Shown: piece by piece, positions 44,041 to 51,750 of the stretch
Position numbering within the stretch: the first letter of the stretch is position 1
How the letters are laid out: every line of letters starts with the position of its first letter
NCBI RefSeq assembly: GCF_030555055.1
Contig: NZ_JAMOAO010000001.1
Coordinates: forward strand, 3,472,001-3,536,000
Direction: 5' to 3'
DNA: 64,000 bases
Source of the DNA: Nocardiopsis sp. YSL2
GTDB taxonomy: Bacteria; Actinomycetota; Actinomycetes; Streptosporangiales; Streptosporangiaceae
Translations under genes and position numbers: made by a program
Notes under the pieces: generated by a model
The model's input: the letters and a program-made list of their open reading frames with translations, nothing else
What the model was told of the DNA's origin: nothing
Databases searched by the model: none

Positions 44041-44150
44041 TACTTGTCGTCACCCGACTTGCCGCCGTGCGGGCTGGGCTGTTGCCCATCCTGCTGCCAC
44101 TTCGGATCGTCCTTCTGGTCCTCGCTGTCCGGCTTTCCGTGGCTGCCCAC
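44040..44150 (-). CDS. 36-residue hydrophilic peptide, candidate RiPP precursor
   Basis: A 36-codon gene starting at GTG (44150) with GAGGAG seven bases upstream and ending TAG at 44042-44040, sharing one base with the methyltransferase start. The product starts VGSHGKPDSEDQKDDPK and ends QPSPHGGKSGDDK: seven Asp, one Glu, five Lys, five Gln and five Gly, one Trp, no Cys, Thr, Leu, Ile or Phe. Such a disordered, Asp-rich peptide coupled to a PIMT homologue, with no ATP-grasp or lanthionine synthetase gene nearby, fits the minimal imiditide-type RiPP pair in which Asp is converted to aspartimide. The identity is inferred from size, composition and context. Confidence 0.55.
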   Translation of the reverse strand: MGSHGKPDSEDQKDDPKWQQDGQQPSPHGGKSGDDK

Positions 44151-44332
44151 TCTGTTCTCCTCAGGGCCGGGGCCGTCGTTACGACGACAGTAACCGTGCG
44201 GAGTCCTTCCGTCACTGGGATGGCCGGAAGTGGACCAGGGCGCGTAGGCCCCCCTGTTCGGGGAAGAGCCGACCGGTGCTCCCTGCGCTGCGTACCTCAG
44301 ATGGTTGCGCCACGTATGGGCAGGTGCGTGGG

Positions 44333-44938
44333 TCAGAACTGGTCGGTGCCGACCGCCTGTCCGATCGGGAAGACGTGCCGGGTGGCGGCGCAGATCGTCT
44401 CCAAAGCGTGGACGGGGACATCTTCGGTGGAGACACCGACGCGGAGGACCTGCACGACCCACTCGCCGGGGATGTCGAGCAGGTCCGCTTCGTAGGGGGT
44501 GGCGGGGCGGCACGACAGGGTCTCGGTCGCGTGGCCGAACCGGTGGCCGAGATCTTCGATCGCGGCCTGGAGGGTGGGCAGGACGAAGCCCTGGCCGTCG
44601 AGCCGGGTGTTCTCGGCGACATCGGTGCGGAAGTAGCTCGTGGAGATGCGCACGGGAACGCCGTTGGCCCAGAACATCTTGCGCCGTGCGACGACGTTCT
44701 CGCCGGGCTCGACCCGGAGCCCGGCTGCGACGTGTTCGTTGGCGGGCTCCTGGCCGACGAACAGCATCTTGCGCTCGGGAGTGAGGCCCTGTTGGGCGGC
44801 CTCGGTCAGGTACAGGCTCTTGGAGCCGCGAGTGGCGGGTGGTGTCGGCAGGGATCGCTGAACGAGGACTCGTGGGTGGGCGGACACGTGCTCCAACGGT
44901 GCTCCTTCACTCGGGCCCGCCCGGTACGGGCCTTGCAC
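44333..44938 (-). CDS. UTRA-domain protein lacking the GntR DNA-binding domain
   Basis: A 201-residue protein that corresponds to the C-terminal effector domain of GntR/HutC regulators: NEHVAAGLRVEPGENVVARR, KMFWANGVPVRISTSYFRTD, DLGHRFGHATETLSCRPATP and HALETICAATRHVFPIG. The usual 70-residue winged helix is absent, and the DUF397 gene ends only 13 bp upstream, so there is no room for it. The GTG at 44938 has GAGGGG upstream; a second GTG at 44887 with GGAG close by would give 184 residues. It could be a truncated regulator or a free-standing ligand sensor. It is 182 bp upstream of the peptide gene on the same strand. Confidence 0.68.
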   Translation of the reverse strand: MQGPYRAGPSEGAPLEHVSAHPRVLVQRSLPTPPATRGSKSLYLTEAAQQGLTPERKMLFVGQEPANEHVAAGLRVEPGENVVARRKMFWANGVPVRISTSYFRTDVAENTRLDGQGFVLPTLQAAIEDLGHRFGHATETLSCRPATPYEADLLDIPGEWVVQVLRVGVSTEDVPVHALETICAATRHVFPIGQAVGTDQF

Positions 44939-44951
44939 CCGTTCGTACCCC

Positions 44952-45152
44952 TCAGCCGAGTCCGGCTCTCCGACTCCTCAAGGTGCTCAGCAGCGAGGCC
45001 CACTCCCTGGCGCGGAACTCCAGGTGGCCTGTCTCCCGGTTCTTCGTGTCGCGCACCGCGGCGCCACCGGGCAGGTCGGCGATCTCGACACAGTTGTCGC
45101 CTCGTCCGCTGTACGACGATGTGCGAAAGGTCAGGTGGGCGGATGAATGCAT
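44952..45152 (-). CDS. DUF397 domain protein
   Basis: A 66-residue actinobacterial DUF397 protein: TFRTSSYSGRGDNCVEIADL, VRDTKNRETGHLEF and the closing AREWASLL are the family hallmarks. It starts 12 bp after the XRE/DUF5753 regulator gene, the standard partner. In Streptomyces such pairs (BldB/WhiJ-like systems) govern development or accessory functions, with the small acidic protein acting on the regulator. Confidence 0.9.
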   Translation of the reverse strand: MHSSAHLTFRTSSYSGRGDNCVEIADLPGGAAVRDTKNRETGHLEFRAREWASLLSTLRSRRAGLG

Positions 45153-45164
45153 GGTGGTTCCTTG

Positions 45165-46004
45165 CTAGCTGAGTGATTCCAGGAAACGAACGGATGCTTC
45201 CGGGGACTCCGCTTCACTGCAAATGTGGCTGAAGGTGCTGACGTAGTTCTGGATCGTCTCCGGCTGCTCCAGGTAGAGATCCTCCGTCGAGGTCTCTATG
45301 TACACCAGCGGCAGGTCAGCGGGATCTGGGAAGTCCAGGATCATGAACGCCCCCTCCATGGCAGCATGCGCGCCCACATCGTCGCGGAGGACCTGGATGT
45401 CGATGTTGGGCAGCTCAGCCATGCGAATCAGGTGTTGAACCTGAGCAGCCATGACGTCGGGACCACCGACTCGCTTGCGCAACGCGGCTTCATCGACCAC
45501 GGCCCAGACATGTGGCGCTTCACTTGACGCCAGGATCTCCTGGCGGCGCATGCGGCCGTCTACCTTTCTTTCGATCTCCGAGTCACTCATGACACGACTG
45601 CCACGGAGCACGGCGGCGGCGTAGTCGGCGGTCTGGAACAAGCCCGGAACGAGGAGAGCCTCGAACGTTCGGATCATCGACGCGCCGCTCTCGAAGTCGG
45701 CCAGGCCGCCTCGAAGCACGTCCTTGTAGTCCACCCACCAACCTCTGACCCGGGACTCGCGGGCGAGAGAATTCAGGGCTTCGTGCATCTCGGCGGAGAG
45801 TTCGTAGAGCTCGGCAAGATCCTTCATGTCACGAACCGAGGGCAGCTTCCACTCGTTGCGTTCCATGCGGCTGAGCTTGCCCGAAGCCCATCCGAGCTGC
45901 TTGTTGACGCTCTCGATCTTCAGGTTGCGCTCCTCGCGCATGTGCCGAAGCAGAGCGGAGAGCCGCCTCCGCCTCGCGCTGGGGCTGTACCTGCTGTCGG
46001 CCAC
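45165..46004 (-). CDS. XRE family regulator with DUF5753 domain
   Basis: A 279-residue WhiJ-like regulator. The N-terminal helix-turn-helix (about residues 14-72) reads LSALLRHMREERNLKIESVN, LGWASGKLSRMERNEWKLPS; the C-terminal DUF5753 domain (about 100-270) contains EALLVPGLFQTADYAAAVLR, VVDEAALRKRVGG, LPNIDIQVLRDDVGAHAAME and VYIETSTEDLYLEQPE. It is paired with DUF397 and divergent from a three-gene operon of small proteins. Inverted repeats in the intergenic region are plausible binding sites. Confidence 0.92.
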   Translation of the reverse strand: MADSRYSPSARRRRLSALLRHMREERNLKIESVNKQLGWASGKLSRMERNEWKLPSVRDMKDLAELYELSAEMHEALNSLARESRVRGWWVDYKDVLRGGLADFESGASMIRTFEALLVPGLFQTADYAAAVLRGSRVMSDSEIERKVDGRMRRQEILASSEAPHVWAVVDEAALRKRVGGPDVMAAQVQHLIRMAELPNIDIQVLRDDVGAHAAMEGAFMILDFPDPADLPLVYIETSTEDLYLEQPETIQNYVSTFSHICSEAESPEASVRFLESLS

Positions 46005-46059
46005 CCTGTGTCACCTCCTGGCTCGCCTGATCATAGGCCAGCAAAGGGAAACCCGACAT

Positions 46060-46108
46060 ATCACCCACTTGTGATTTGCATATTGCGATTCCCATAGTGT
46101 GTATCGCA
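46060..46108. promoter_or_regulatory. Inverted repeats between the XRE gene and the small-protein operon
   Basis: Two inverted repeats lie in the divergent region, which is locally A/T-rich: ATCAC/GTGAT at 46060-46075 (6-base spacer) and TGCGAT/ATCGCA at 46084-46108 (13-base spacer). They are candidates for XRE operators controlling both directions. Confidence 0.4.
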
Positions 46109-46174
46109 TGATGGCTCTTAGGCAAGCATCCGAGCCGCCCTCCCCCAACGGCATCTACGTTGAGGAGGCGCCCT

Positions 46175-46696
46175 GTGCGCTACCTGCGTTCTGTGGACCT
46201 GGAGGCCGTACGCTCTGCGGCCGCGCGGTCCTTCCACCTGACCCGAGCCCCCGAACCCTCCGACCCCCTCGCCATCCGGGAGAGGACGGCCGAACCCCCT
46301 GAGTCGGTCGTGGTGTCCCTGCCGAACACTCCCGGCAGGCGCCCGAGCGCCGACGACGGGTGGGTGCGGCGACCGTTGGCGCCCGTCATCGATCTGTGCG
46401 AGCACTACCGGCACCGGGAGCGGCGTCCCGGCCTGCGGGTGGCCGCCTTCCGGGCCTGCTCCTGCGACTGGGTGGAACGGCCCGAGCCGCATCGGCCCAA
46501 GCACGCCAGGCGCACGGCCGAGCCGGTCCGAGCACGCAGGCGTCGGGCGTCGCGGGTGCGGTCCTACGTCTCGCACCCGGGCGGGGACCTGGCTCCGCTC
46601 GCGTTGGCGGTGCGCTCGTGGATGTCGACGGTCGGGATCCCGGCTCCGGACGGCGGATCGTCCCAGCACGGCCCGGGCCTGGGGGCGGTGGCCTGA
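46175..46696 (+). CDS. Hypothetical arginine-rich protein
   Basis: A 173-residue protein without a recognised domain. It starts at GTG with GAGGAGG seven bases upstream and opens VRYLRSVDLEAVRSAAARSF. A conserved-looking core PLAPVIDLCEHYRHRERRPG and CSCDWVERPEPHRPKHARRT is followed by a basic linker and AVRSWMSTVGIPAPDGG. The Cys-x-Cys and several His residues could bind a metal, but this is speculative. It is first in a tightly overlapping three-gene operon divergent from the XRE regulator. Confidence 0.6.
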   Translation: MRYLRSVDLEAVRSAAARSFHLTRAPEPSDPLAIRERTAEPPESVVVSLPNTPGRRPSADDGWVRRPLAPVIDLCEHYRHRERRPGLRVAAFRACSCDWVERPEPHRPKHARRTAEPVRARRRRASRVRSYVSHPGGDLAPLALAVRSWMSTVGIPAPDGGSSQHGPGLGAVA

Positions 46697-46974
46697 TGAA
46701 GCGCACGATCTGCGATATCCGCGAGCTGCCCTCGCTGGCCGCGTTGAAGGTGTGGGCGGCCGAGAGGCACGTAGCGATCGAGTACCTCGGCCGTTCGCTG
46801 CGCGACGAACCCGTCTACGGCGCCCGGCGCGGAGTGGTGACCAGGGTCGCCCGGGGCAGGCGGGAGGGCCCGAGCCGGGTGGTGTGGGTGTGGGAGTCCC
46901 CGTTGGAGCACCTCTCGCACGGGGATCTGGGGGAGTGGGGCAACCACCTGAACCGCAAGGGGTGCCGGCCATGA
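46696..46974 (+). CDS. Hypothetical 92-residue protein
   Basis: A small protein opening MKRTICDIRELPSLAALKVW and rich in Arg and Trp, with no recognised domain. The ATG shares a base with the previous stop (TGATG) and its own stop overlaps the next start (ATGA), so all three genes are coupled. Soluble and probably cytoplasmic. Confidence 0.58.
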   Translation: MKRTICDIRELPSLAALKVWAAERHVAIEYLGRSLRDEPVYGARRGVVTRVARGRREGPSRVVWVWESPLEHLSHGDLGEWGNHLNRKGCRP

Positions 46975-47318
46975 CGGACGCCTGCCCCGAGGACCCCTGC
47001 CCGCGCTGGTGCGGGGCCGACCACGGTATCGACACCGAGCGCATGCGCCACCTGCGCCTCGTCCGTGATCGGGGTGAGGAGGGGGTGAGCGTGTGGCTCA
47101 CGAGGTCGGACAGCTGGGCGGGGAAACGGGGGCTGGGCCTGGTGGAGGTGACCGTGTGGGGCCGCCGGGGCGGCTACACGCGAACGTCCCTGGAACCCTC
47201 GATGGCGCGGCTGCTGTCCACCCTCGCCGAGCGGTGCGGGCACGCCGACCTGTCCACGGCCCTGGCGGAGGCCGCCGACCTCGTGGAGGCCGTCCCGGAT
47301 CACGAGCCCGCCCCCTGA
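46971..47318 (+). CDS. DUF6907-like small protein
   Basis: A 115-residue protein with the N-terminal motif CPEDPCPRWCGADHG, in which the spacing of Cys and His resembles the CPxWC..DH signature of actinobacterial DUF6907 proteins and could hold a metal. The rest contains a beta-strand region VTVWGRRGGYTRTSLEPSM and a C-terminal helix. It is the last gene of the operon that faces the XRE/DUF397 pair. Function unknown. Confidence 0.65.
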   Translation: MTDACPEDPCPRWCGADHGIDTERMRHLRLVRDRGEEGVSVWLTRSDSWAGKRGLGLVEVTVWGRRGGYTRTSLEPSMARLLSTLAERCGHADLSTALAEAADLVEAVPDHEPAP

Positions 47319-47351
47319 CCCGGCCGGACGTGCCCGCCCCCCGGAAACGAC

Positions 47352-47384
47352 GGCGCCCCCGTCCAGGAGAGGGACGGGGGCGCC
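47352..47384. terminator. Bidirectional terminator
   Basis: GGCGCCCCCGTCC and GGACGGGGGCGCC form a perfect 13-bp stem with a 7-base loop between the ends of the rightward small-protein operon and the leftward aminotransferase gene. Confidence 0.7.
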
Positions 47385-47404
47385 GGGGGGCGGGGGCGGG
47401 GGCT

Positions 47405-48781
47405 CTAGAGCCGGTCCCAGGCCTCGGTGAGGACCTTGCGCAGGATGCGCTCGATCTCGTCGAAGTGCTCGGGCCCGCAGGTCAGCGGCGGCGAGAGCTG
47501 CACGACCGGCTCACCGCGGTCGTCGGCGCGGCAGACCAGCCCGGCCTCGAACAGCGCCTGCGACAGGAAGCCCTTGAGCAGCCTCGTGGACTCCTCGGCC
47601 GTGAAGACCTCCTTGGTCTCCTTGTCCTTCACCAGCTCGATGCCGTAGAAGAACCCGTCACCGCGGACGTCGCCGACGATCGGCAGGTCCAGCAGCTTCT
47701 CCAGGGTGGCCCGGAAGACGGGCGCGTTCTCGCGGACGTTGTCGAGGATGCCCTCGCTCTCGAACAGGTCGAGGTTGGCCAGGGCCGCGGCGGCCGCGAC
47801 CGGGTGCCCGGCGAAGGTGATCCCGTGCAGGAACGTGCTGCCGGGCTCCTTGAACGGCTCCATCACCTTCTCGCGGGCGATCACACCGCCCAGCGGCACG
47901 TAACCGCTGGTGGCGCCCTTGGCGAAGGTGATCATGTCCGGCAGGTAGCCGTACTTGGCGGCGCCGAAGTACTCCCCGAGGCGGCCGAAGGCGCAGATGA
48001 CCTCGTCGGAGACCATCAGCACGCCGTAGCGGTCACAGATCTCGCGCACCCGCTGCAGGTACCCGGGCGGCGGCGGGAAGCAGCCCCCGGAGTTCTGCAC
48101 CGGCTCCACGAACACCGCGGCGACGGTGTCCGGGTCGTTCTGCAGGATCGCGTCCTCGATCTGGTCCGCGGCCCAGCGGCCGAAGGCCTCATGGTCGTCG
48201 CCGTGGACGGGCGCGCGGTAGAAGTCGGTGTTGGGCACCTGGATGGTGCTGGGCACCAGCGGCTCGAACGGCGTCTTGATCGCCTGGAGGCCGGTGATCG
48301 AGAGCGCGCCGAGGCTGCTGCCGTGGTAGGCGATCTTGCGGCTGATCACCTTGTGCCGGGTGGGCTCGCCGATCGCCTTGAAGTACTGGCGCGCGAGCTT
48401 CCACGCCGACTCGACGGCCTCGGAACCGCTGGTGGTGAAGAAGACCCGGTTGAGGTCGCCGGGCGCCAGGCCCGCCAGCCGCGCGGCCAGCTCCGCCGCC
48501 TTGGGGTGGGCGTAGGTCCAGATCGGGAAGTAGGCCAGCTCCTTGGCCTGCTCCGCGATCGCGTCCGCGATCTCCTCGCGGCCGTGCCCGACCTGCGAGA
48601 CGAACAGTCCGGACAGGCCGTCCAGGTACTTCCTGCCCTCGGAGTCGTAGACGTGGACGCCCTCACCACGGGTGATGACGGGGACGTCGGCGTCGTCGTA
48701 GCCGGCCATCTCCGTGAAGTGCATCCACAGATGGTCCTTGGCGGCCCGCTGGACTTCTTCCGGGCTCAGGTGCGCTGACAC
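47405..48781 (-). CDS. Class III PLP-dependent aminotransferase (putrescine/omega-amino acid type)
   Basis: A 458-residue aminotransferase using pyridoxal phosphate. PLP-site features are FFTTSGSEAVESAWKLARQY, YHGSSLGALSITG, the aspartate in LMVSDEVICAFGRLG and the catalytic lysine in ITFAKGATSGYVPLGG. It opens AKDHLWMHFTEMAGY, like putrescine:pyruvate or omega-amino acid:pyruvate transaminases. It is divergent from a gamma-aminobutyraldehyde dehydrogenase/PotADBC operon, so it probably removes the amino group from putrescine-like amines; beta-alanine from the pyrimidine pathway is another possible substrate. The GTG start has GGGAG upstream. Confidence 0.85.
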   Translation of the reverse strand: MSAHLSPEEVQRAAKDHLWMHFTEMAGYDDADVPVITRGEGVHVYDSEGRKYLDGLSGLFVSQVGHGREEIADAIAEQAKELAYFPIWTYAHPKAAELAARLAGLAPGDLNRVFFTTSGSEAVESAWKLARQYFKAIGEPTRHKVISRKIAYHGSSLGALSITGLQAIKTPFEPLVPSTIQVPNTDFYRAPVHGDDHEAFGRWAADQIEDAILQNDPDTVAAVFVEPVQNSGGCFPPPPGYLQRVREICDRYGVLMVSDEVICAFGRLGEYFGAAKYGYLPDMITFAKGATSGYVPLGGVIAREKVMEPFKEPGSTFLHGITFAGHPVAAAAALANLDLFESEGILDNVRENAPVFRATLEKLLDLPIVGDVRGDGFFYGIELVKDKETKEVFTAEESTRLLKGFLSQALFEAGLVCRADDRGEPVVQLSPPLTCGPEHFDEIERILRKVLTEAWDRL

Positions 48782-48929
48782 TTGGTGCTCCCAGGATCGC
48801 TGAGTGGGGCGGGGACCTCGGTCGGGTCGACCCGGGGGACCCGAACGGGGTCCTCTCAACAGAAATAGTCGCATCTTTGGCGTCAGTGTCAAGTATCCGT
48901 CGGGAAACTCAATCTTTACAACGGAATCC

Positions 48930-48958
48930 CTTGAAGTCGTGCGTTGCGCCTGGCAGTG
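48930..48958 (+). promoter_or_regulatory. Candidate promoter of the aldehyde dehydrogenase-pot operon
   Basis: TTGAAG (48930-48935) and CAGTGT (48953-48958) are separated by 17 bp in an A/T-richer part of the 254-bp divergent region. The -10 is weak. No regulator gene sits between the divergent units. Confidence 0.35.
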
Positions 48959-49035
48959 TGACAGTTCACACCGCCAGCACGTCCGCCGTGCCCCGACCAG
49001 CGCGTCCACGGCGCGCCCGACCCGCAGGAGCCACT

Positions 49036-50484
49036 GTGACCCAGGAGTCAGGTACCGAACACCTCCGCAACTTCGTCAACGGGGAGTACGTCGACGCCGC
49101 CGACGGGGCACGTGCCGACCTCGTGGACCCCTCGACCGGCAAGGTCTTCGCGACCGCCGCCGTGTCCGGCGCCGAGGACGTCGACCGCGCGTTCAAGGCC
49201 GCCCGGAACGCCTTCGAGGGCGGCTGGCGCGACTCCACGCCCGCCGAGCGGCAGATCGCCATGAACAAGTTCGCCGACGCCGTCGAGGAGCGGGCCGACG
49301 AACTCGTCGACGCCGAGGTCCGCAACTGCGGCAAGCCGGTGGGCCTGACCAAGAGCGAGGAGATCGGCCAGGTCCTGGACGCCCTGCGCTTCTTCGCGGG
49401 CGCCGCGCGCAACCTGGAGGGGCGCGCCGCGGGCGAGTACATGGCCGACCACACCTCGTGGATCCGGCGCGAGCCCCTCGGCGTCGTCGGCCAGATCACC
49501 CCGTGGAACTACCCGATGGCCATGGCCGCCTGGAAGATCGGCCCCGCCCTGGCCGCGGGCGACACCATCGTCCTCAAGCCCTCCGACACCACGCCGCTGT
49601 CCACGCTCCTGCTCGCGGAGATCGCCTCGGAGTTCTTCCCGGCCGGCGTGTTCAACGTGGTCACCGGCGACCGCGACACCGGCCGCGCCCTGGTGGACCA
49701 CCCCACGCCCGCGCTGATCTCGCTCACCGGCTCCACGCGCGCCGGGTACGAGGTCGCCCAGGCCGGGTCCAAGGACCTCAAGCGCCTCCACCTGGAGCTG
49801 GGCGGCAAGGCCCCCGTCATCGTCTTCGACGACGCCGACGTCGAGAGGGCCGCCGCCGGGATCGCCGACGCCGGCTACTTCAACGCCGGCCAGGACTGCA
49901 CCGCCGCCACGCGCGTCATCGCGGCCCCCGGTATCCACGACGACCTGGCCGCCGCGCTCGCCGAGCAGGCGCGCGGCACCGTCACCGCCCCGCCGAGCAA
50001 CCCCGACGCCGCCTACGGCCCGGTCAACAACGCCAACCAGCTGGCGCGGGTCACCGGGTTCCTGGAGCGCACGCCCGACCACGCCGAGGTGCTCGCGGGC
50101 GGCCACCGGGTCGGCGACGAGGGCTACTTCTTCGCGCCCACCGTCGTGTCGGGCCTGCGCCAGGGCGACGAGCTGGTGACCGACGAGATCTTCGGCCCGG
50201 TCATCACCGTCCAGCGCTTCACCGACGAGGACACCGCCGTATCCTGGGCCAACTCCGTCGAGTACGGCCTGGCCTCCAGCGTGTGGACCAAGGACCATGC
50301 CCGCGCGCTGCGCGTCTCCCGCCGCCTGGACTTCGGGTGCGTGTGGATCAACACCCACATCCCCGTCACCGCCGAGATGCCGCACGGCGGCTTCAAGCAC
50401 TCCGGCTACGGCAAGGACCTGTCGACGTACTCCTTCGAGGAGTACACCCGGATCAAGCACGTCATGAGCTACATCGGTGACTGA
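49036..50484 (+). CDS. Gamma-aminobutyraldehyde dehydrogenase (aldehyde dehydrogenase family)
   Basis: NAD-dependent aldehyde dehydrogenase, 482 residues, probably oxidising 4-aminobutanal from putrescine to GABA. Catalytic Cys288 is in YFNAGQDCTAATR and the general-base Glu254 in LHLELGGKAP; the segment VGQITPWNYPMAMAAWKIGP and the C-terminal HGGFKHSGYGKDLSTYSFEEY are typical of aminoaldehyde dehydrogenases. The GTG at 49036 has AGGAG six bases upstream; the longer frame from 48877 would run through the promoter region. It heads the pot operon. Confidence 0.86.
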   Translation: MTQESGTEHLRNFVNGEYVDAADGARADLVDPSTGKVFATAAVSGAEDVDRAFKAARNAFEGGWRDSTPAERQIAMNKFADAVEERADELVDAEVRNCGKPVGLTKSEEIGQVLDALRFFAGAARNLEGRAAGEYMADHTSWIRREPLGVVGQITPWNYPMAMAAWKIGPALAAGDTIVLKPSDTTPLSTLLLAEIASEFFPAGVFNVVTGDRDTGRALVDHPTPALISLTGSTRAGYEVAQAGSKDLKRLHLELGGKAPVIVFDDADVERAAAGIADAGYFNAGQDCTAATRVIAAPGIHDDLAAALAEQARGTVTAPPSNPDAAYGPVNNANQLARVTGFLERTPDHAEVLAGGHRVGDEGYFFAPTVVSGLRQGDELVTDEIFGPVITVQRFTDEDTAVSWANSVEYGLASSVWTKDHARALRVSRRLDFGCVWINTHIPVTAEMPHGGFKHSGYGKDLSTYSFEEYTRIKHVMSYIGD

Positions 50485-50560
50485 GCCGTCGGCACCGGAA
50501 CCGCCGCCGGACCCGCATCCCCCCGTACCAGGAACGAGAGCTGATAGGAACTCCGACGCC

Positions 50561-51718
50561 ATGGCCACCAGCACCACGAGTCCCACGTCCGAAGCGCCGC
50601 CCGCCACCGAACCGGCGGTGAGCCGGTCCGCCATCACCCTGAACGGGGTCGTCAAGGCCTTCCGCTCCGGTCCGGAGACCGTGCGCGCGGTCGACGGCGT
50701 GGACCTGGCCATCGAGGCGGGGGAGTTCTTCTCCCTGCTCGGCCCCTCCGGCTGCGGCAAGACCACCACGATGCGCATGATCGCCGGGTTCGAGGAGCCC
50801 ACCGAGGGCACCGTCCTGCTCGAAGGCAAGGACGTCACCGGGGTGGCCGCCAACCACCGCGACGTCAACATGGTCTTCCAGAGCTACGCGCTGTTCCCGC
50901 ACATGAGCGTCGCCGACAACGTCGCCTTCGGGCTCCGGCGCCGACGGGTCCCCAAGGACCAGATCCGCGTCCGGGTCGCGGAGATGCTCGACCTCGTCGA
51001 GCTCGGACACCGTGCCAAGCACCGGCCCACGCAGCTCTCCGGCGGCCAGCAGCAGCGGGTCGCCCTCGCGCGGGCCCTGGTCAACCAGCCCAGCGCCCTG
51101 CTGCTGGACGAGCCGCTCGGCGCCCTGGACCTCAAGCTCCGCCAGTCCATGCAGGTCGAGCTCAAGCGCATCCAGCGCGAGGTCGGCATCACCTTCGTCT
51201 ACGTCACCCACGACCAGGGCGAGGCACTGACGATGTCGGACCGCATCGCGGTCATGAACGAGGGCCGGGTGGAACAGCTCGGCACGCCCGCCGAGATCTA
51301 CGAGCGGCCGGCCACGCGGTTCGTCGCCGACTTCATCGGTACCAGCAACCTGGTCCGGGGCGTCGTGAAGGCCCGGGCGGGCGACCACTGGAAGGTGGAG
51401 GTCGCCGACGGCGCCACCGCCCTGGTCGCAGAGCTCCCCGACACCGTCACCACCGGAGCGCACATCCACCTGACCGTGCGGCCCGAGAAGATGCGCATCG
51501 GCACCGACGCTCCCGGAGGGGACGTCAGCCGGGTCCCCGGGACGGTCACCGAGACCGTCTACATGGGCTCGTCCACGCACTACCAGGTGGACATCGGCGG
51601 TGGCGAGGAGGTCACCGTCTACCAGCAGAACGCGTCCGGCTCGACCCTGGTCGCCCAGCGCGGCGAGTCCGTGTGGCTCTCCTGGCGGCCCGAGCACTCC
51701 TTCGCACTGTCCTCCTGA
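50561..51718 (+). CDS. potA: Polyamine ABC transporter ATP-binding protein
   Basis: ATPase of the spermidine/putrescine importer, 385 residues. The nucleotide-binding domain has Walker A GPSGCGKTTT, Q-loop VFQSYALFPHMSV, signature LSGGQQQRVALARAL, Walker B LLLDEPLGALD and the switch VTHDQGEAL. A C-terminal TOBE domain (about 290-385) contains LTVRPEKMRI and VYMGSSTHYQVDI. I chose the ATG at 50561; an in-frame GTG at 50477 overlapping the previous stop would add 28 Pro-rich residues. Confidence 0.9.
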   Translation: MATSTTSPTSEAPPATEPAVSRSAITLNGVVKAFRSGPETVRAVDGVDLAIEAGEFFSLLGPSGCGKTTTMRMIAGFEEPTEGTVLLEGKDVTGVAANHRDVNMVFQSYALFPHMSVADNVAFGLRRRRVPKDQIRVRVAEMLDLVELGHRAKHRPTQLSGGQQQRVALARALVNQPSALLLDEPLGALDLKLRQSMQVELKRIQREVGITFVYVTHDQGEALTMSDRIAVMNEGRVEQLGTPAEIYERPATRFVADFIGTSNLVRGVVKARAGDHWKVEVADGATALVAELPDTVTTGAHIHLTVRPEKMRIGTDAPGGDVSRVPGTVTETVYMGSSTHYQVDIGGGEEVTVYQQNASGSTLVAQRGESVWLSWRPEHSFALSS

Positions 51719-51750
51719 GCATCCCCCAAGACCACGTAGGGAACGACGAC

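Noticed and set aside
44201-44242. Plus-strand peptide FRHWDGRKWTRA resembling a DUF2510 motif
   Set aside because: Short, without the rest of the domain, and in the 5' region of the minus-strand peptide gene; most likely chance.
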